A DNA stretch of 64,000 nucleotides from Linyphia triangularis (Eukaryota; Arthropoda; Arachnida; Araneae; Linyphiidae): NCBI GenBank assembly GCA_963978545.1, contig OZ021729.1:8852001-8916000 (forward strand). Direction: 5' to 3'. Position 1 is the first letter of the stretch; every line of letters starts with the position of its first letter. The position numbers and the translations under genes were made by a program. The notes under the pieces are model-generated. The model did no database searches, was not told the DNA's origin, and was given only the letters and a program-made list of their open reading frames with translations. Below, piece by piece: positions 1 to 11,194 of the stretch.

Positions 1-341
1 TCTGAACTTGGGGCATAATCTTGATACCATAATCTTGTTGATAGAAAAAATTCAAATATTGTTACAGATCATTTTATAAACATCCTATCAATAATTGTAT
101 TCTCTTTACATTTTTTGTGCAGGTTTTTAAAAGTAAATTTCATATGAATTGTGAGGTTATAAAATAAAAATGCAAAAGTTTAAAGATATTTTTGTATGCT
201 TAGCGGAATCATGTATTTAATATATTATCCACTTCTATATTAGATATTACCAATCAGTAAAAACTTATGAGTTTAATCTAAAAAATAATAAAGAGAATAA
301 ATATGATTTATAAATATTTTTTGAAAAATTTACCTTGCAGT

Positions 342-343
<2 letters not shown>
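1..343. other. AT-rich unique sequence
   Basis: No reading frame, RNA gene or repeat could be supported here. The stretch ends at a run of about 30 T. Confidence 0.5.

Positions 344-373
<30 letters not shown>
344..373. repeat. Poly(T) tract, about 30 nt
   Basis: An uninterrupted T run. No target duplication or retroposon body is visible next to it, so it is listed as a simple repeat only. Confidence 0.9.
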
Positions 374-380
<7 letters not shown>

Positions 381-562
381 TCTGGGGGTCGGACGAAATA
401 TATTGAAATTTTAGTTTTCTGGAAGTCTGATCTCGAGAAACGATCGATCTATGAAAAATGTTAGCTGGTGCCCATTTTCTGTAGAACAGAAATTTTTAAC
501 TAAAGCAATCCAACTTACATACATGTTATACAAAAATCATTCTTTTAAAATCTTTGTAAGCT

Positions 563-586
563 TCTCTCTCTCTCTCTCTCTCTCTC
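563..586. repeat. (TC)n microsatellite
   Basis: Twelve TC units lie directly before the 5' end of SINE copy 1. The SINE's 3' flank is also pyrimidine-rich, so the insertion target was probably a TC-rich site. Confidence 0.9.
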
Positions 587-988
587 GCCGACCAAACAGT
601 ATAGTGATTATCGTGCTAGTTAACCCGAGGTTGCGGGTTCGAGTCACGTGTTAGGCATGAATGTTTGTAAAAAATTCTGGGGCTGTTACTGTCACTAAAA
701 GGTCGCTTTTACGGAATACTATTAAACTAACTTACCGTCGTCTAATCGCGTTAAAATAGCATTGAACTGATCATTGTTGAAACTCTTTCCTGTTGCCAAT
801 TTTTTTAAATAAATAAATAATAAAATTGTTTTAATCAGAATAAATTAAAGATATTTTGATGTGGATGTGAGTGTGATGTTCATTTTTAATAAATAAATTC
901 GTCTAATGACGAATGTTTCGGTGTATTATAGCCCTCGTGTTGCTGACGGCGCCAGATAATCTTAAAACAACCAACTTTCTTTCTCTCT
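587..988 (+). mobile_element. tRNA-derived SINE (family A), copy 1, split by a family B fragment
   Basis: The 5' half (587-672) has the tRNA-like head with a Pol III box B, GGTTCGAGTC. The 3' half (898-988) has the block beginning GTCTAATGACGAATG, the CTGACGGCGCCAGATAATCT segment and an ACAACCAAC tail. Copies at 20547-20723 and 24436-24618 carry both halves contiguously. Here about 225 bp of unrelated family B sequence sits between them and replaces a short internal stretch. The head is diverged from the other copies, which suggests an older insertion. Confidence 0.8.
673..897 (+). repeat. Dispersed repeat family B, fragment 1
   Basis: This matches internal sequence of the fuller B copies near 1.7, 34, 42.3 and 52.4 kb, including the shared run TGTCACTAAAAGGTCGC. 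It lacks both family ends and lies inside SINE copy 1. It is nearly identical to the inverted B copy at 1744-1970, more so than to any other copy, so the two probably share a recent duplication or conversion event. Confidence 0.8.
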
Positions 989-989
989 A

Positions 990-1650
990 TGTTCGACTGA
1001 TCTGATTTTTCAGCAAATACGTTACCGTAAATTCAGAACCCGTAAAATTAAAATATTTTGTAGTAGTAGACTTTCATAGCAGATGGTAAAAAAAATATCC
1101 TATTGTTGTAACATCTATAATAATAAGCCAGAGTCTTTCAGTAAGTATATCCTTGTGGCTTTATAAAAAGGGACTTCCTATATGCTCAGAACTTTGAAAT
1201 TTAAAACAGAGTTCTGGCCTTTTAATTGTACTTTTGATACACGTAACGTTAAAATTTTTATTTTTTTTTAATTTTTTAAAGTTACTTTGTAAAAGTGAAT
1301 TCCAATGAACGAAGAAAACATAAGTAGATCTGGCCTTCTAATTTTGCTTTTCACCAACAGAAATTTAAAATATTCTTGGAAGAGTGGGGTGGGTGTATTA
1401 ATGGGGACATATTTTGCTTCTCGATGGGAGATGGGGTCTTTGAATATGTTGTGAAGCCTTCAATGATACAACTAAAAATTATAATAAAGAAACTAATGAA
1501 ACTTTTAACTTCAATTTGAATATGGTTTATACCTATACGCTTTAAGTGCATTACTGCTGACATGAGTTAAAAATCCCTAAATTAAAAAAAAAAAAAAATC
1601 AAATTCAGATTTTGACTCTTATTGATTAGTCCTTAAATAACATTAACCTA
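990..1650. other. AT-rich spacer between inverted B copies
   Basis: No coding or RNA signal was found. A 70-codon minus-strand frame at 1351-1563 has low-complexity composition and no recognisable motif. Confidence 0.4.
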
Positions 1651-1654
1651 AAAA

Positions 1655-2107
1655 TCAATTTTTTTAATATAAATCCCTTATATGCATTTTAAATATCAAA
1701 AACTTTTCTATCAGCAAAATGTGCGGCTAACTACGTTTCAAAATTTATTTATTAAAAATGAACATCACACTCACATCCACAATCAAATATCTTTAATTTA
1801 TTCTGATTAAAACAATTTTATTATTTATTTATTTAAAAAAATTGGCAACAGGAAAGAGTTTCAACAATGATCGGTTCAATGCTATTTTAACGCGATTAGA
1901 CGACGGTAAATTGGTTTAATAGTATTCCGTAAAAGCGACCTTTTAGTGACAGTAACAGCCCCAAAATTTAATAGAATGCATTGTCATCGACATCGAATCT
2001 ATCTGCTAAGTTTCAACCCGATTGGATGACGGCAAGTGTGTAAATTAGGCATCCGCAGATTTGTCCCTAATCAACACGCTCACAAAATCGAAGTTAATAA
2101 AAAGGAC
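1655..2107 (-). repeat. Dispersed repeat family B, near full-length copy 2
   Basis: Read on the minus strand it runs from a block containing TATTAACTTCGATTTTGTG (near 2107) to a block containing GGATTTATATTAAAAAAA (near 1660). The same order occurs in copies 3-5. Family B has no visible reading frame, terminal inverted repeat or obvious target duplication, so its class is unknown. A GT-rich stretch lies near its 5' end in several copies. Confidence 0.75.
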
Positions 2108-2940
2108 TTAAAAATAATCTTTTTATTTCATTGAATTACTTAAGTTCTTATACAACTATAAAAAAAAATGTAATTTCAAAGGACGAGTGCATTAGCACCA
2201 AAATATGCATTTGAATGTTTTTGTATTGAAAGCGACCTTATAACGACCTATAAATAATAAATAACTCTCACAATATCAATTTAAATCTATCAGAATATTT
2301 TCTGAAATAACGTGTACCCCGTACAATATCAATCAAAGTGAGGTACACCTTGACGTTATGAACAATTTAAATCACATGTGCTCTCGTTAATTTTCAAGAC
2401 AGAATTTTTCTCAAATTTGAATAGTTATAAACTCGGTTGCTGCAACTCCTACTGTTATTCGTAAAAAGGAACTTATTAACTATCAGAATATTTTAGTTAT
2501 TTCCTTCAACACTGTTGGTGCAAAGATAAAAACGAAACAATCACAGTGAAGGTCATGCGTTGATAGTCAACTGAATCTTCTTATCTCTATTGCCACTTTA
2601 GTATTGCGATCAACCATTTTTCTTTTGCTTTTTTCTTTTCAGAGTTATATGAGAACTTCTTTAGTTTACATTATCTTAACATTATAAACAAAAATGCATT
2701 TCAAACTTTAAAAATTTCATTCACACATGGCGAGCAGATTATGACCGATCCAGTATTATTTCTAAGTTTCAGTGAAAATATATTTAGGCATTTCCTCCAT
2801 ATTTTTCCAACAATTATTTGTATTTTTTTAATAAAGTTGCCTAACTGATAATTATTAAAAAAAATTTAAAAACTATATCGACATGCCAACTCTCAATAGA
2901 TATGAATACTTCTCTTTCATTTCTCATCAATTGAGTAATA
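2108..2940. other. AT-rich sequence without recognised features
   Basis: I see no gene or clear repeat in this stretch. Confidence 0.4.
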
Positions 2941-2945
2941 AATTA

Positions 2946-3202
2946 CAGGCACGTAGCCAGGAGGAATGATATGAGGATATATCCCCTCCCGAAATTTTTC
3001 AGTTTGCTATTAGAACACAAAAGTCAAATGATTTGTTTTGTTTAAAATGGTAAATTTATTTCAAATTATTTTGAATTTCTGAACATACGGAGAAAAAAAT
3101 GCTTATATATAATCGATATTAATAACAAAAATTATAGTTATAATTTGTTGACTTATAATTTTATATCCCCTCCCGAAAGAAATTTCTGGCTACGCCCTAG
3201 CT
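2946..3202. mobile_element. hAT-like MITE
   Basis: The left end begins CAGGCACGTAGCCAGGAGG. The right end, read on the minus strand, has GGGCGTAGCCAGAAATT, followed by a G-rich run also present inside the left end. The CAGG-GCGTAGCCAG terminus is characteristic of non-autonomous hAT elements in arthropods. The element is about 257 bp with no coding capacity. A matching 8-bp target duplication is not evident, so the exact right boundary is uncertain. Confidence 0.6.
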
Positions 3203-3230
3203 TATGTTCTAATAAAGTGTGTAGGTTTTT

Positions 3231-3708
3231 ATTCTTTACTCTTAAAGCTTTCACTGCGGGCGACGGGCCTCGATCGCGAGACCATTGGATCTCGAGACAG
3301 ATACTTTACCGCTGTGCAAAAGAGTACTCCAGTGCACAGAAGCTTTATCTGTTATTTGAGGTCGCCACACAGCCTCCTCCCAGCGACGTAGGATTCTGAT
3401 CAACGTCTGATTGGAGTTGGAGGTTTGGGATGCTAGTTGCATTGTTGTGTCCACTTGTTGTGGTGTTGCACGCGAGTTGCGTATGTGATCGCTTGTTGCG
3501 ATGTAGTGTCTCATTTCAGAAGCACCGTTTTAGTCGTTTTCGACCGTTTTCGTTTTAGTCCGGGTCACCAATAAAGAGTTATTAAGCTTTCACTGCAGGT
3601 GAGGGGTCTCGATCTCGAGACCATTGGATCTCGAGACAGATACTTTACCTCTGTGCAAAAGAGTACTCCAGTGCACAGAAGCTTTATCTGTTATTTGAGG
3701 TCGCCACA
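3231..3708 (-). mobile_element. Internally deleted Ty3/gypsy-like LTR retrotransposon remnant
   Basis: Two near-identical ~139-bp direct repeats, 3231-3369 and 3571-3708, flank about 200 bp. Read on the minus strand each repeat starts TGTGGCGACCTC, and the upstream one is followed at once by TGGTGACCCGGAC (3570 down to 3558). That resembles a primer-binding site complementary to the 3' end of tRNA-Trp, as in CsRn1-clade gypsy elements. A short open frame, beginning with Met at 3514 on the minus strand, follows and may be the start of gag. It runs straight into the second LTR, so nearly all of gag-pol is missing. No flanking target duplication was seen. An alternative is a simple tandem duplication of unrelated DNA. 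Confidence 0.6.
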
Positions 3709-3719
3709 CTCTCAAATGT

Positions 3720-5555
3720 TTGTTAAATATATTTAAAAATGAAGACTATCAAATTTTATTTTGGAATTTTATTTTAATTTTAGATTATTCTAAAAACCAC
3801 AACTTTGATTTTCATTCCTAAGTCAGATCTGAATGCCTTGCTTAACTTGCAAATTAATTTGAACACGTAAAATTACATAAGCTGTTACTACTTAAGTTTA
3901 CAATTCTTGTTTTTGAACGATGATAAGAAGTGGAATATGGATTAAAGTCGTTACTTTAGCTATAAAACATTAGGAGTGACCTGTGGCCGCCTTTTTTCAA
4001 TGCACAAAAAATGAGACACTGAGACGTTTAAAAATGTGAAACTGATATGCATACATCGTTATAGTAATTACTTCCCATTGGGAATAATATAAATACTTAA
4101 AATAATAGATTCTGTCAAATAGAAGATTTTTAAAGAAATTTCACGAATGGCCCTAGGTACAAGACCTCGTTGTAACTAGAGCCAAAGGCTGATGTACCCA
4201 AGACCATTCTCTTTAAGTGAGGTTTCAATCCATAATGAATAGGAAAAAAAACGTACACAGATGAATTTTATAAAAGAAACAATATCAAGTAATTATCAGT
4301 CATTGGTTTATTAGATAATAACTATAATAAATTGCAATGTGTCAAATTATTAGTGAATTACAGGTACTTTCATAACTTGAAAAACTGATTTGTTTTGATA
4401 ATGTGTGTGTATGGTTTCATTTACATCATAATACGTAAACTTTGATAACTGTGATACGTTGACTTTGTCGAATTATGTATCTGCTCTGCTTAATTGAGAA
4501 ATTTGTAACTGAAAAACAATTAATGATTAAGTTTCGGAAGAATAAATTTCAATTTAAGAATTACTAACATTTATGTCTGCAACAAACTTTTTCTTGTATT
4601 AATTTATATTTTCATTTCTCAATAAGCGATATTCTTACAATTCTGAAGCGTATCTGAATGAAAAACCTAAATTATATTTAATAAAGTCTCATACAATTCT
4701 ATAAGATTATAAATTCTAACTTCAATGTTAGTTTCAAATAACAATTTTCATTTAAAAAAAAAATCTTATATAGATTGAACTTTTTAACGCTTAAACTTCG
4801 AAACTTTGATAAAAAAAAAAAAGAACCTGATGTCTTACGATTTTCGAATTCTATCTTAAAGACTAAAAATAAATTTAATAACTGTACTTGTAGGATTGCA
4901 GAAGTTATGAACCATAAAAAGGTAAAATGTCCAACAAGATAGCTATGACATTAATTCTACGAGCAAAAAAAAAATCTTTATTTATTATATACTTTTTTTT
5001 TTAACTTTCCTATAAAAACTGGGTCTATTCCAGACATCAGTGTTCCTTTTAAAATTTTAATAATAGTATTTCACTTATTCTTTAAAACCTAGGTCAAATA
5101 CCTTTCCTATGTAAATAACCAAGTATAGCAAAAGAAGTAAAGTATCACATAAAAAAAGTTAAAGGAATAAATGGATAATAACATTCGTGTTAGTATGCTC
5201 CCTGCCATAAACTTCCTTATTAAAAACGTAATTTCCTTTTTCTACACGAAAACAGTAATTTAAAAATTTTAAAAATAAGGAATTCTGTTTTTGATTCATT
5301 ATGATGTGGCTTGCAAAATGTTGAAGTTAGAAAAAAAAACATGTTTAGTTTATTTGGATTAGGTTTTTTTCCTTTTCTTATAATTCAGGTTAACTTCACA
5401 ACCGGGAATTTAAATGGATAGGACCCATTTTAGTTTGTATTGTATGCTAATGTAGTGTGATGCTTATACAAGGGCTCGGTTCATTCATCCACCTAAGGTC
5501 AACAGGCTACAGGTACAGATAAATTCCATATATCAAGTTGAAGATCTCTATAAGA
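3720..5555. other. AT-rich sequence without recognised genes
   Basis: Only short A/T runs and low-complexity tracts are visible. No splice-bounded coding exon or RNA gene was found. Confidence 0.4.
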
Positions 5556-5559
5556 TTAA

Positions 5560-5700
5560 CCCTTTTAGTACTGAATTATTTGAAGATTTTTATGCCCATG
5601 AGATGGATTTGGATGGACAGATGACGAGTCAGACTCGTCCACCGTAACTTCGCCCAAGTACGCACATAACGTGTCTCACTCGTCAAGTGTACCCAAAGGG
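5560..5700. mobile_element. piggyBac-like MITE, 141 bp, flanked by TTAA
   Basis: It is bounded by TTAA at 5556-5559 and 5701-5704. The left terminus is CCCTTTTAGTACTG; the right, read on the minus strand, is CCCTTTGGGTACACT. TTAA target duplication plus a CCCTTT terminal repeat is the piggyBac hallmark. The element is far too short to code and would depend on a transposase supplied elsewhere. Confidence 0.8.
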
Positions 5701-5707
5701 TTAATAT

Positions 5708-5815
5708 GGTTACATGTTATTCAACCTTAAGTACCTTAAAGTTGGTTGCATGTTATTCAACCTTAAGTACCTTAAAGTTGGTTGCATGTTATTCAACCTT
5801 AAGTACCTTAAAGTT
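5708..5815 (+). repeat. 36-bp tandem repeat, three copies
   Basis: Three units starting at 5708, 5744 and 5780 are identical except for one base near the start of the first. The array begins 4 bp after the right TTAA of the piggyBac-like MITE. The period is a multiple of three, so a spurious 61-codon frame runs through it. Confidence 0.95.
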
Positions 5816-6530
5816 CTATTGGAAGAATGTTTCCGTTTTACCTCAATAGAAGTAGCTGCAAATAAGAGTTTTAATAAGATAAACGATTGGTGTTATTAAA
5901 ATAAAACTTTTATTGAAGTATAAGATGGCTTATTTTGATACGTTTCATACTATTTTTAAACGTTAAAAAAACTCCTTCTAAATAAACTGAATCTTTTAAT
6001 TTATTTAAAATGAATGACATTTGAAATGTATTGAGGGATTTCTTTAAAAAAAAGGAGGCTAGAAACTTATTTAAACCTAATTTCCTTTATCATAGAAAGT
6101 ATTTTTCATAAAGGTAAATTGGTTTTGAAATTGATGCTTTGTTGAGATTATGGCAAAATATTTTCTTTACAAGATCGAAAACACGTAGAATATAATTTTA
6201 TATTTATTATGGCAGAATTATAAAAACAGCCCTTTTTTTTTTTTTTTTTTTTTTTTGCAAAGTTTCTTTTGAATTTTTAAAATAGTATGTGTCGCAACAA
6301 GTTTTTTAAAGGCAGAAGAAATTAAATAAGAATTTTATTTTTCGGTCGCAATTGGCCGTCCGAAACATCAAAAGTTGAATAATGAAAGAACCGGTCGGAC
6401 AATAGTAATCAAATTCGGCTCACAGCCAGTCCATAAATTTCCAGACATAAGAAAAAATACAATCTAAGTATTAAAACTTAGAACTTTAAATCGGATCATT
6501 TTTCTTTAGTTACGCATCACCTCCCTAATA
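5816..6530. other. AT-rich sequence with poly(T) tract
   Basis: It contains a run of about 24 T at 6233-6256. Nothing else is supportable. Confidence 0.4.
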
Positions 6531-6534
6531 ACCA

Positions 6535-8050
6535 TGTGACGAGTATGTGACGAAAAGCGATATCGCATAGAGATCACGCGATGTCACGGCGATATCACAC
6601 AGGGGTCACATAGTCGTCCAATGTCCGTTTTAGAGGGGGTTTTGCGACGTAACTTTGTGATATCGCTGCGATATCGCTTTTCGTCACATTGTGACATTGG
6701 GGACGAATTTGCGATTTTTGCGATATCGCATTGTGATCTGTATGTGATCTTAGTGATTTTGGCGACATCCGTGTGATTTATGCGATCTTCGCAACGAAAA
6801 CTTTGTCGCTGCGATATCGCTTTGTGACCTAAATGTGATCTTAGTGATTTTGGCGACATCCGTGTGATTTATGCGATCTTCGCAACGAAAGCTTTGTCGC
6901 TGCGATATCGCTTTGTGACCTAAATGTGATCTTAGTGATTTTGGCCACATCCGTGTGATTTATGCGATCTTCGCAACGAAAACTTTGTCACTGCGATATC
7001 GCTTTGTGACCTAAATGTGATCTTAGTGATTTTGGCGACATCCGTGTGATTTATGCGATCTTCGCAACGAAAGCTTTGTCGCTGCGATATCGCTTTGTGA
7101 CCTAAATGTGATCTTAGTGATTTTGGCGACATCCGTGTGATTTATGCGATCTTCGCAACGAAAGCTTTGTCGCTGCGATATCGCTTTGTGACCTAAATGT
7201 GATCTTAGTGATTTTGGCGACATCCGTGTGATTTATGCGATCTTCGCAACGAAAGCTTTGTCACTGCGATATCGCTTTGTGACCTAAATGTGATCTTAGT
7301 GATTTTGGCGACATCCGTGTGATTTATGCGATTTTCGCAACGAAAGCTTTGTCACTGCGATGTCACATTGTGATCTGTATGTGATCTTAGTGATTTTTGC
7401 GACATCCGTGTGATTTATGCGATCTTTGCAACGAAAGCTTTGTCACTGCGATATCGCTTTGTGACCTAAATGTGATCTTAGTGATTTTGGCGACATCCGT
7501 GTGATTTATGCGATTTTCGCAACGAAAGCTTTGTCACTGCGATGTCACATTGTGATCTGTATGTGATCTTAGTGATTTTGGCGACCTCCATGTGATTTAT
7601 GCGATCTTTGCAACGAAAGCTTTGTCACTGCGATATCGCTTTGTGACCTAAATGTGATCTTAGTGATTTTGGCGACATCCGTGTGATTTATGCGATCTTC
7701 GCAACGAAAGCTTTGTCACTGCGATATCGCTTTGTGACCTAAATGTGATCTTAGTGATTTTGGCGACATCCGTGTGATTTATGCGATCTTCGCAACGAAA
7801 GCTTTGTCACTGCGATATCGCTTTGTGACCTAAATGTGATCTTAGTGATTTTGGCGACATCCGTGTGATTTATGCGATCTTCGCAACGAAAGCTTTGTCA
7901 CTGCGATATCGCTTTGTGACCTAAATGTGATCTTAGTGATTTTGGCGACATCCGTGTGATTTATGCGATTTTCGCAAAGAAAGCTTTGTCGCTGCGATGT
8001 CACATTGTGATCTTAGTGATTTTGTCGACATCTATGTGATTTTCACAACA
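6535..8050 (+). repeat. 91-bp CpG-rich satellite array, about 14-15 units
   Basis: The marker GCGACATCC recurs near 6762, 6853, 6944, 7034, 7125, 7216, 7307, 7398, 7489, 7580, 7671, 7762, 7853 and 7944, an exact 91-bp step, and once more, shortened, near 8023. Each unit carries the perfect palindrome GCGATATCGC or a variant of it, plus several CpG dinucleotides, in sharp contrast with the AT-rich flanks. A variant with ATGTCACATTGTGATCTGTA appears in units two apart, which suggests expansion of a dimer. Open frames on the minus strand (six-dozen codons each) are echoes of the repeat. The left 220 bp (6535-6760) is a diverged edge. Confidence 0.95.
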
Positions 8051-8171
8051 AAAGCCTTGTTCCTGCAACATAATTATACAAAAAATTCACAATTAATTTT
8101 TTTTATCAACTACCTATATCTGTTTCAAGTACCTACTCTCACTATGAAGAGGCTCAGTATCTTTTCTTTAC

Positions 8172-8278
8172 GTCAAATATTTTCTAATACTATGGTAATA
8201 TAATTTATACTATCAAGGCCAGTTATTACTTTAATGACTGGCCTTAATGGTATAATCATAGTGTTAGAAAATATTTGA
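8172..8278. repeat. Foldback (imperfect inverted repeat)
   Basis: The arm from 8172 is the reverse complement of the arm ending at 8278, about 48 bp each. The centre forms a tight hairpin, GGCCAGTTATTA against TTAATGACTGGCC (8217-8243). A third partial copy of the outer arm, ending in TAGAAAATATTTG, lies at about 8327-8371. This may be a small non-autonomous foldback element. Confidence 0.75.
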
Positions 8279-8703
8279 ATATTTTCTATAAGTATGAACT
8301 TTTCTAAACTTAATATACATGAACTTAATGGTATAATAAATTAAAGAATCATAGCATTAGAAAATATTTGTTCGTCTTCAACAAGACTTTGGGAAGTAAA
8401 AACTAGTCTCCTATATTAAAAACCAATGAAACAGTTAACTACCTAATTAGCCTTTAACCAAGAGAATTTATCCATTCCAATAGATTTCTCAGCTAAATAT
8501 ATACCTTAAAAATAAGACAAAACATGACTAAATCTATTAAAGCACAATGTAATGTATCTCATGCATCTCAATTTTTCTTTTAAACTGATTACAATGTTGT
8601 TTTGCCATTTTGTGCAAATCTTCCCCTTTATAAGTTTAGCATAAAAGAAAAATATAAATGGAAATATGCAATTAAAATAAGAGTAAAAACATAAGAAAAA
8701 CAT

Positions 8704-8887
8704 AAGGTAATAAGTTTATTTTATTGAACACAAAGCAAACATATTCTTTGTTACACTAAATATTGCAGAATGTTTTTTCTTTTCGGCAAGGTATCTGTCA
8801 ATCTGACTGTCAGGAATTATGCCACTTCCTTCAATGTAGTATTCTTTCTCCATGTTTCAGAGCATTAGGTGTAGGCTTTGGACCTAG
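8704..8887 (-). other. Possible terminal exon with polyadenylation signal
   Basis: On the minus strand a pyrimidine/T-rich tract ends in TTTTCTAG near 8888, a plausible 3' splice site. It is followed by about 180 bp of more complex sequence and by overlapping AATAAA signals near 8720. One frame gives a short tail of about 17 residues rich in Pro, Lys and His before a stop. Another gives a 46-residue ATG-initiated frame (about 8850 down to 8713) with an acidic then lysine-rich middle. No family is recognised and no partner exon was identified with confidence upstream. It could equally be chance or a non-coding transcript end. Confidence 0.25.
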
Positions 8888-10480
8888 AAAATTAAAAATA
8901 GGTTATTCTTAAATTTCAGTTTAAAATGCACCATTTTTAAAATTGCCACTCACAATGCAATTTTAAAAATCTAATGCAATTATAGCACAGAATGCTAGTT
9001 CATAAAAATAAAAACAGAAATTCTGTGCCAACTTTAAATATTCGTAACAAGGTTATAATAGTAATTAAAATGTGTAATGCCAACATAAATAATTGATAAT
9101 TATACTCAATTCTGATATTGTTACAAGTGATTATTTACAGCTTTCATCACTGTAATCCATTAATTACTAACAAATTTATTTGGAATAGTATGACTTACTA
9201 CTTTCTGATTTTTTTTTCCTTTTAAATCCTTTTTACCTTACCTTTGCAAAACTAAAACTGATAAATGGTATACCAATTAAAAAGCTAACACACCTCTGCG
9301 TCCAACAAATAGTTTATTTACAATTGCACATATTGCTATCTGTTTGACAATTTTTATTTTTTTTGGTTTTTAATGAATATGCAGTAGGAAATATGTTAAC
9401 TCGAGCTGGAAATGATCCTCTTTTCACCTGTGAGACTTAAAAGTACAAAAAAAAAAAAAAAAAAAAAATATGGTTTTAAAACAGTTTTTAATTTTAAACA
9501 TTTCCCTCCATTATTTCTTAAAAAATATAACTTATATATTAAAAAAGTTCCATTGAACTGAATAATGGATTCACAAGATACAACTTATCACTACATGACC
9601 AGATATCCAAGCCATGCCAAGTTCTGCCTTTCGAATCAAGGTTCAATACATCTCTTAGTAAAAGAATACAATACCTAATGCTGATATTTATGTCTATCTA
9701 TGACTCACTCTGATAACAGAGGTTTTATCAGACTAGTACTTCCTAATTAGTGACAAAAAATATTTGTCCATTTTTAATTATTGCTAAAAAAATTGACTTG
9801 TTACTGAAAGTTGTTACGTCCAACAACCATTTGGGACCTCTAATTCCCCAAAATTGATATTTGAGAACACTATTATTAAAAGCAATACATTTGGCAACAG
9901 TAAGTGATTTTAAAATAATAAGGTAATTTGAGGGGCTTCAAACGACTGTTCGAAGAAGATGCCTGCTATACCTTTTGTTACTTTTAGAGTTTTGCAACAA
10001 AAGATAAAATAAAAAATTATTGCGTGCTTTTATTTTACTATCTAATTGTATATCATTAGGAATTTTATACAAAAACTAGTTATATCACAGAATAACTAGA
10101 CAACTGTTATAACTAATTATTTCACAATTTAACCTCTATGATATGTTGTTTCAAACTTTGCTTAAAGTAAGTACTCCAGTCTTTATATAGAAAAACTAAT
10201 TTCACTTTCATACATAGACAATAACACACGCATAACATATATGGTCAATTAGAGAATTCAGAAGCTAAAAAAAATATCCTCAGGCTTAACTTTTTCCTTA
10301 GTGGCATTATTGTATTTCTTCTAAATCAATTACATTTCATAGAAGATATATCTGAAGACTACAATTTCTTGAAATTTGAAAGAAATTAATGCTGTTATGT
10401 TCAATTAGTATTGCAAAATGTTGACAGCAGCCATACTTCACCATGGATTCTTGCTTCATGGATTACGTAAATATTTTGAG
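8888..10480. other. AT-rich sequence, poly(A) tract
   Basis: It contains an A run of about 22 nt at 9447-9468. A possible minus-strand splice acceptor near 9438 opens a short frame of about 37 codons, but nothing supports it further. Confidence 0.35.
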
Positions 10481-10482
10481 GT

Positions 10483-10768
10483 ATACATACATATATATAT
10501 ATATACAAACAAAATAAAATGAAAAACGGCAGAAATTTGGAATTGTACCATGGGGCAACTTTTTAACCTATTAGCATATGTACTGGTAATTTGTTGTATT
10601 TCTATAGCTTTGATGTTTTTGATTTTACATTTGTAATTTCATTTTTTTCCTTTTGTTATGTATATATATACATACATATATCTATATGCATATATATACA
10701 TACCTATATATATACATACATACACACATATATAATATATACATATACACATATATATATACATATAT
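10483..10768. repeat. AT/ACAT simple-repeat patches
   Basis: TA and TACA-type runs occur at about 10483-10506 and 10660-10768, with a unique AT-rich stretch between them. Confidence 0.85.
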
Positions 10769-11036
10769 AGTAATTTCAAAACTATAAAGAATTTAAATTG
10801 ACATATTTTTAGTTAAAAATTAATATTGTGCATGGATAGTCAATGGAATTGAAGCTTATGACTCAAATATATTTGAACCATAAGTAATTTTTATGCACAC
10901 TTTTCCTGCGCAAAAATTATAAAATGAGTAAAACTACATGAACAATAATGGCATTTTTCATTTAAAAAATTTTAGCCAGAAAACTAGTTTTGCTATCAAA
11001 AGAGTAATTTACCTGTTGACTATCATAATCGTCTTC

Positions 11037-11194
11037 AGCTCTACGTCATTGACCAGGAAAGTCTTGCTTCACCCAACTGGTTTAGCAGGCTCTTGTTCCA
11101 TGTCAGATCAGTGTTGGTTTGTCTTCTCCATGAACCATCAACTAAATTCTCCCCAAAGGTGCTTTTGAGAAACTTTCTTTCAAATATGGCAAGG
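11037..11194 (-). pseudogene. Possible non-LTR retrotransposon ORF fragment
   Basis: On the minus strand, about 50 codons read without a stop and contain FERKFLKSTFGENLVDGSWR followed by a QTNTDL-like stretch. This resembles the FG...WRRR.N.EL signature found downstream of the reverse transcriptase domain in LINE ORF2 proteins. Stop codons follow immediately and no catalytic YADD motif is present nearby, so if real it is only a short fossil. The resemblance is from memory of the family pattern and rests on few residues. Confidence 0.35.

Noticed and set aside
587..672. Functional tRNA genes at SINE heads
   Set aside because: Box A and B are present but the cloverleaf is diverged, and the heads are joined to conserved SINE bodies with target duplications.
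6535..8050. CRISPR-like regular repeats
   Set aside because: The whole 91-bp unit is conserved with no unique spacers, and the window is eukaryotic. This is a satellite.
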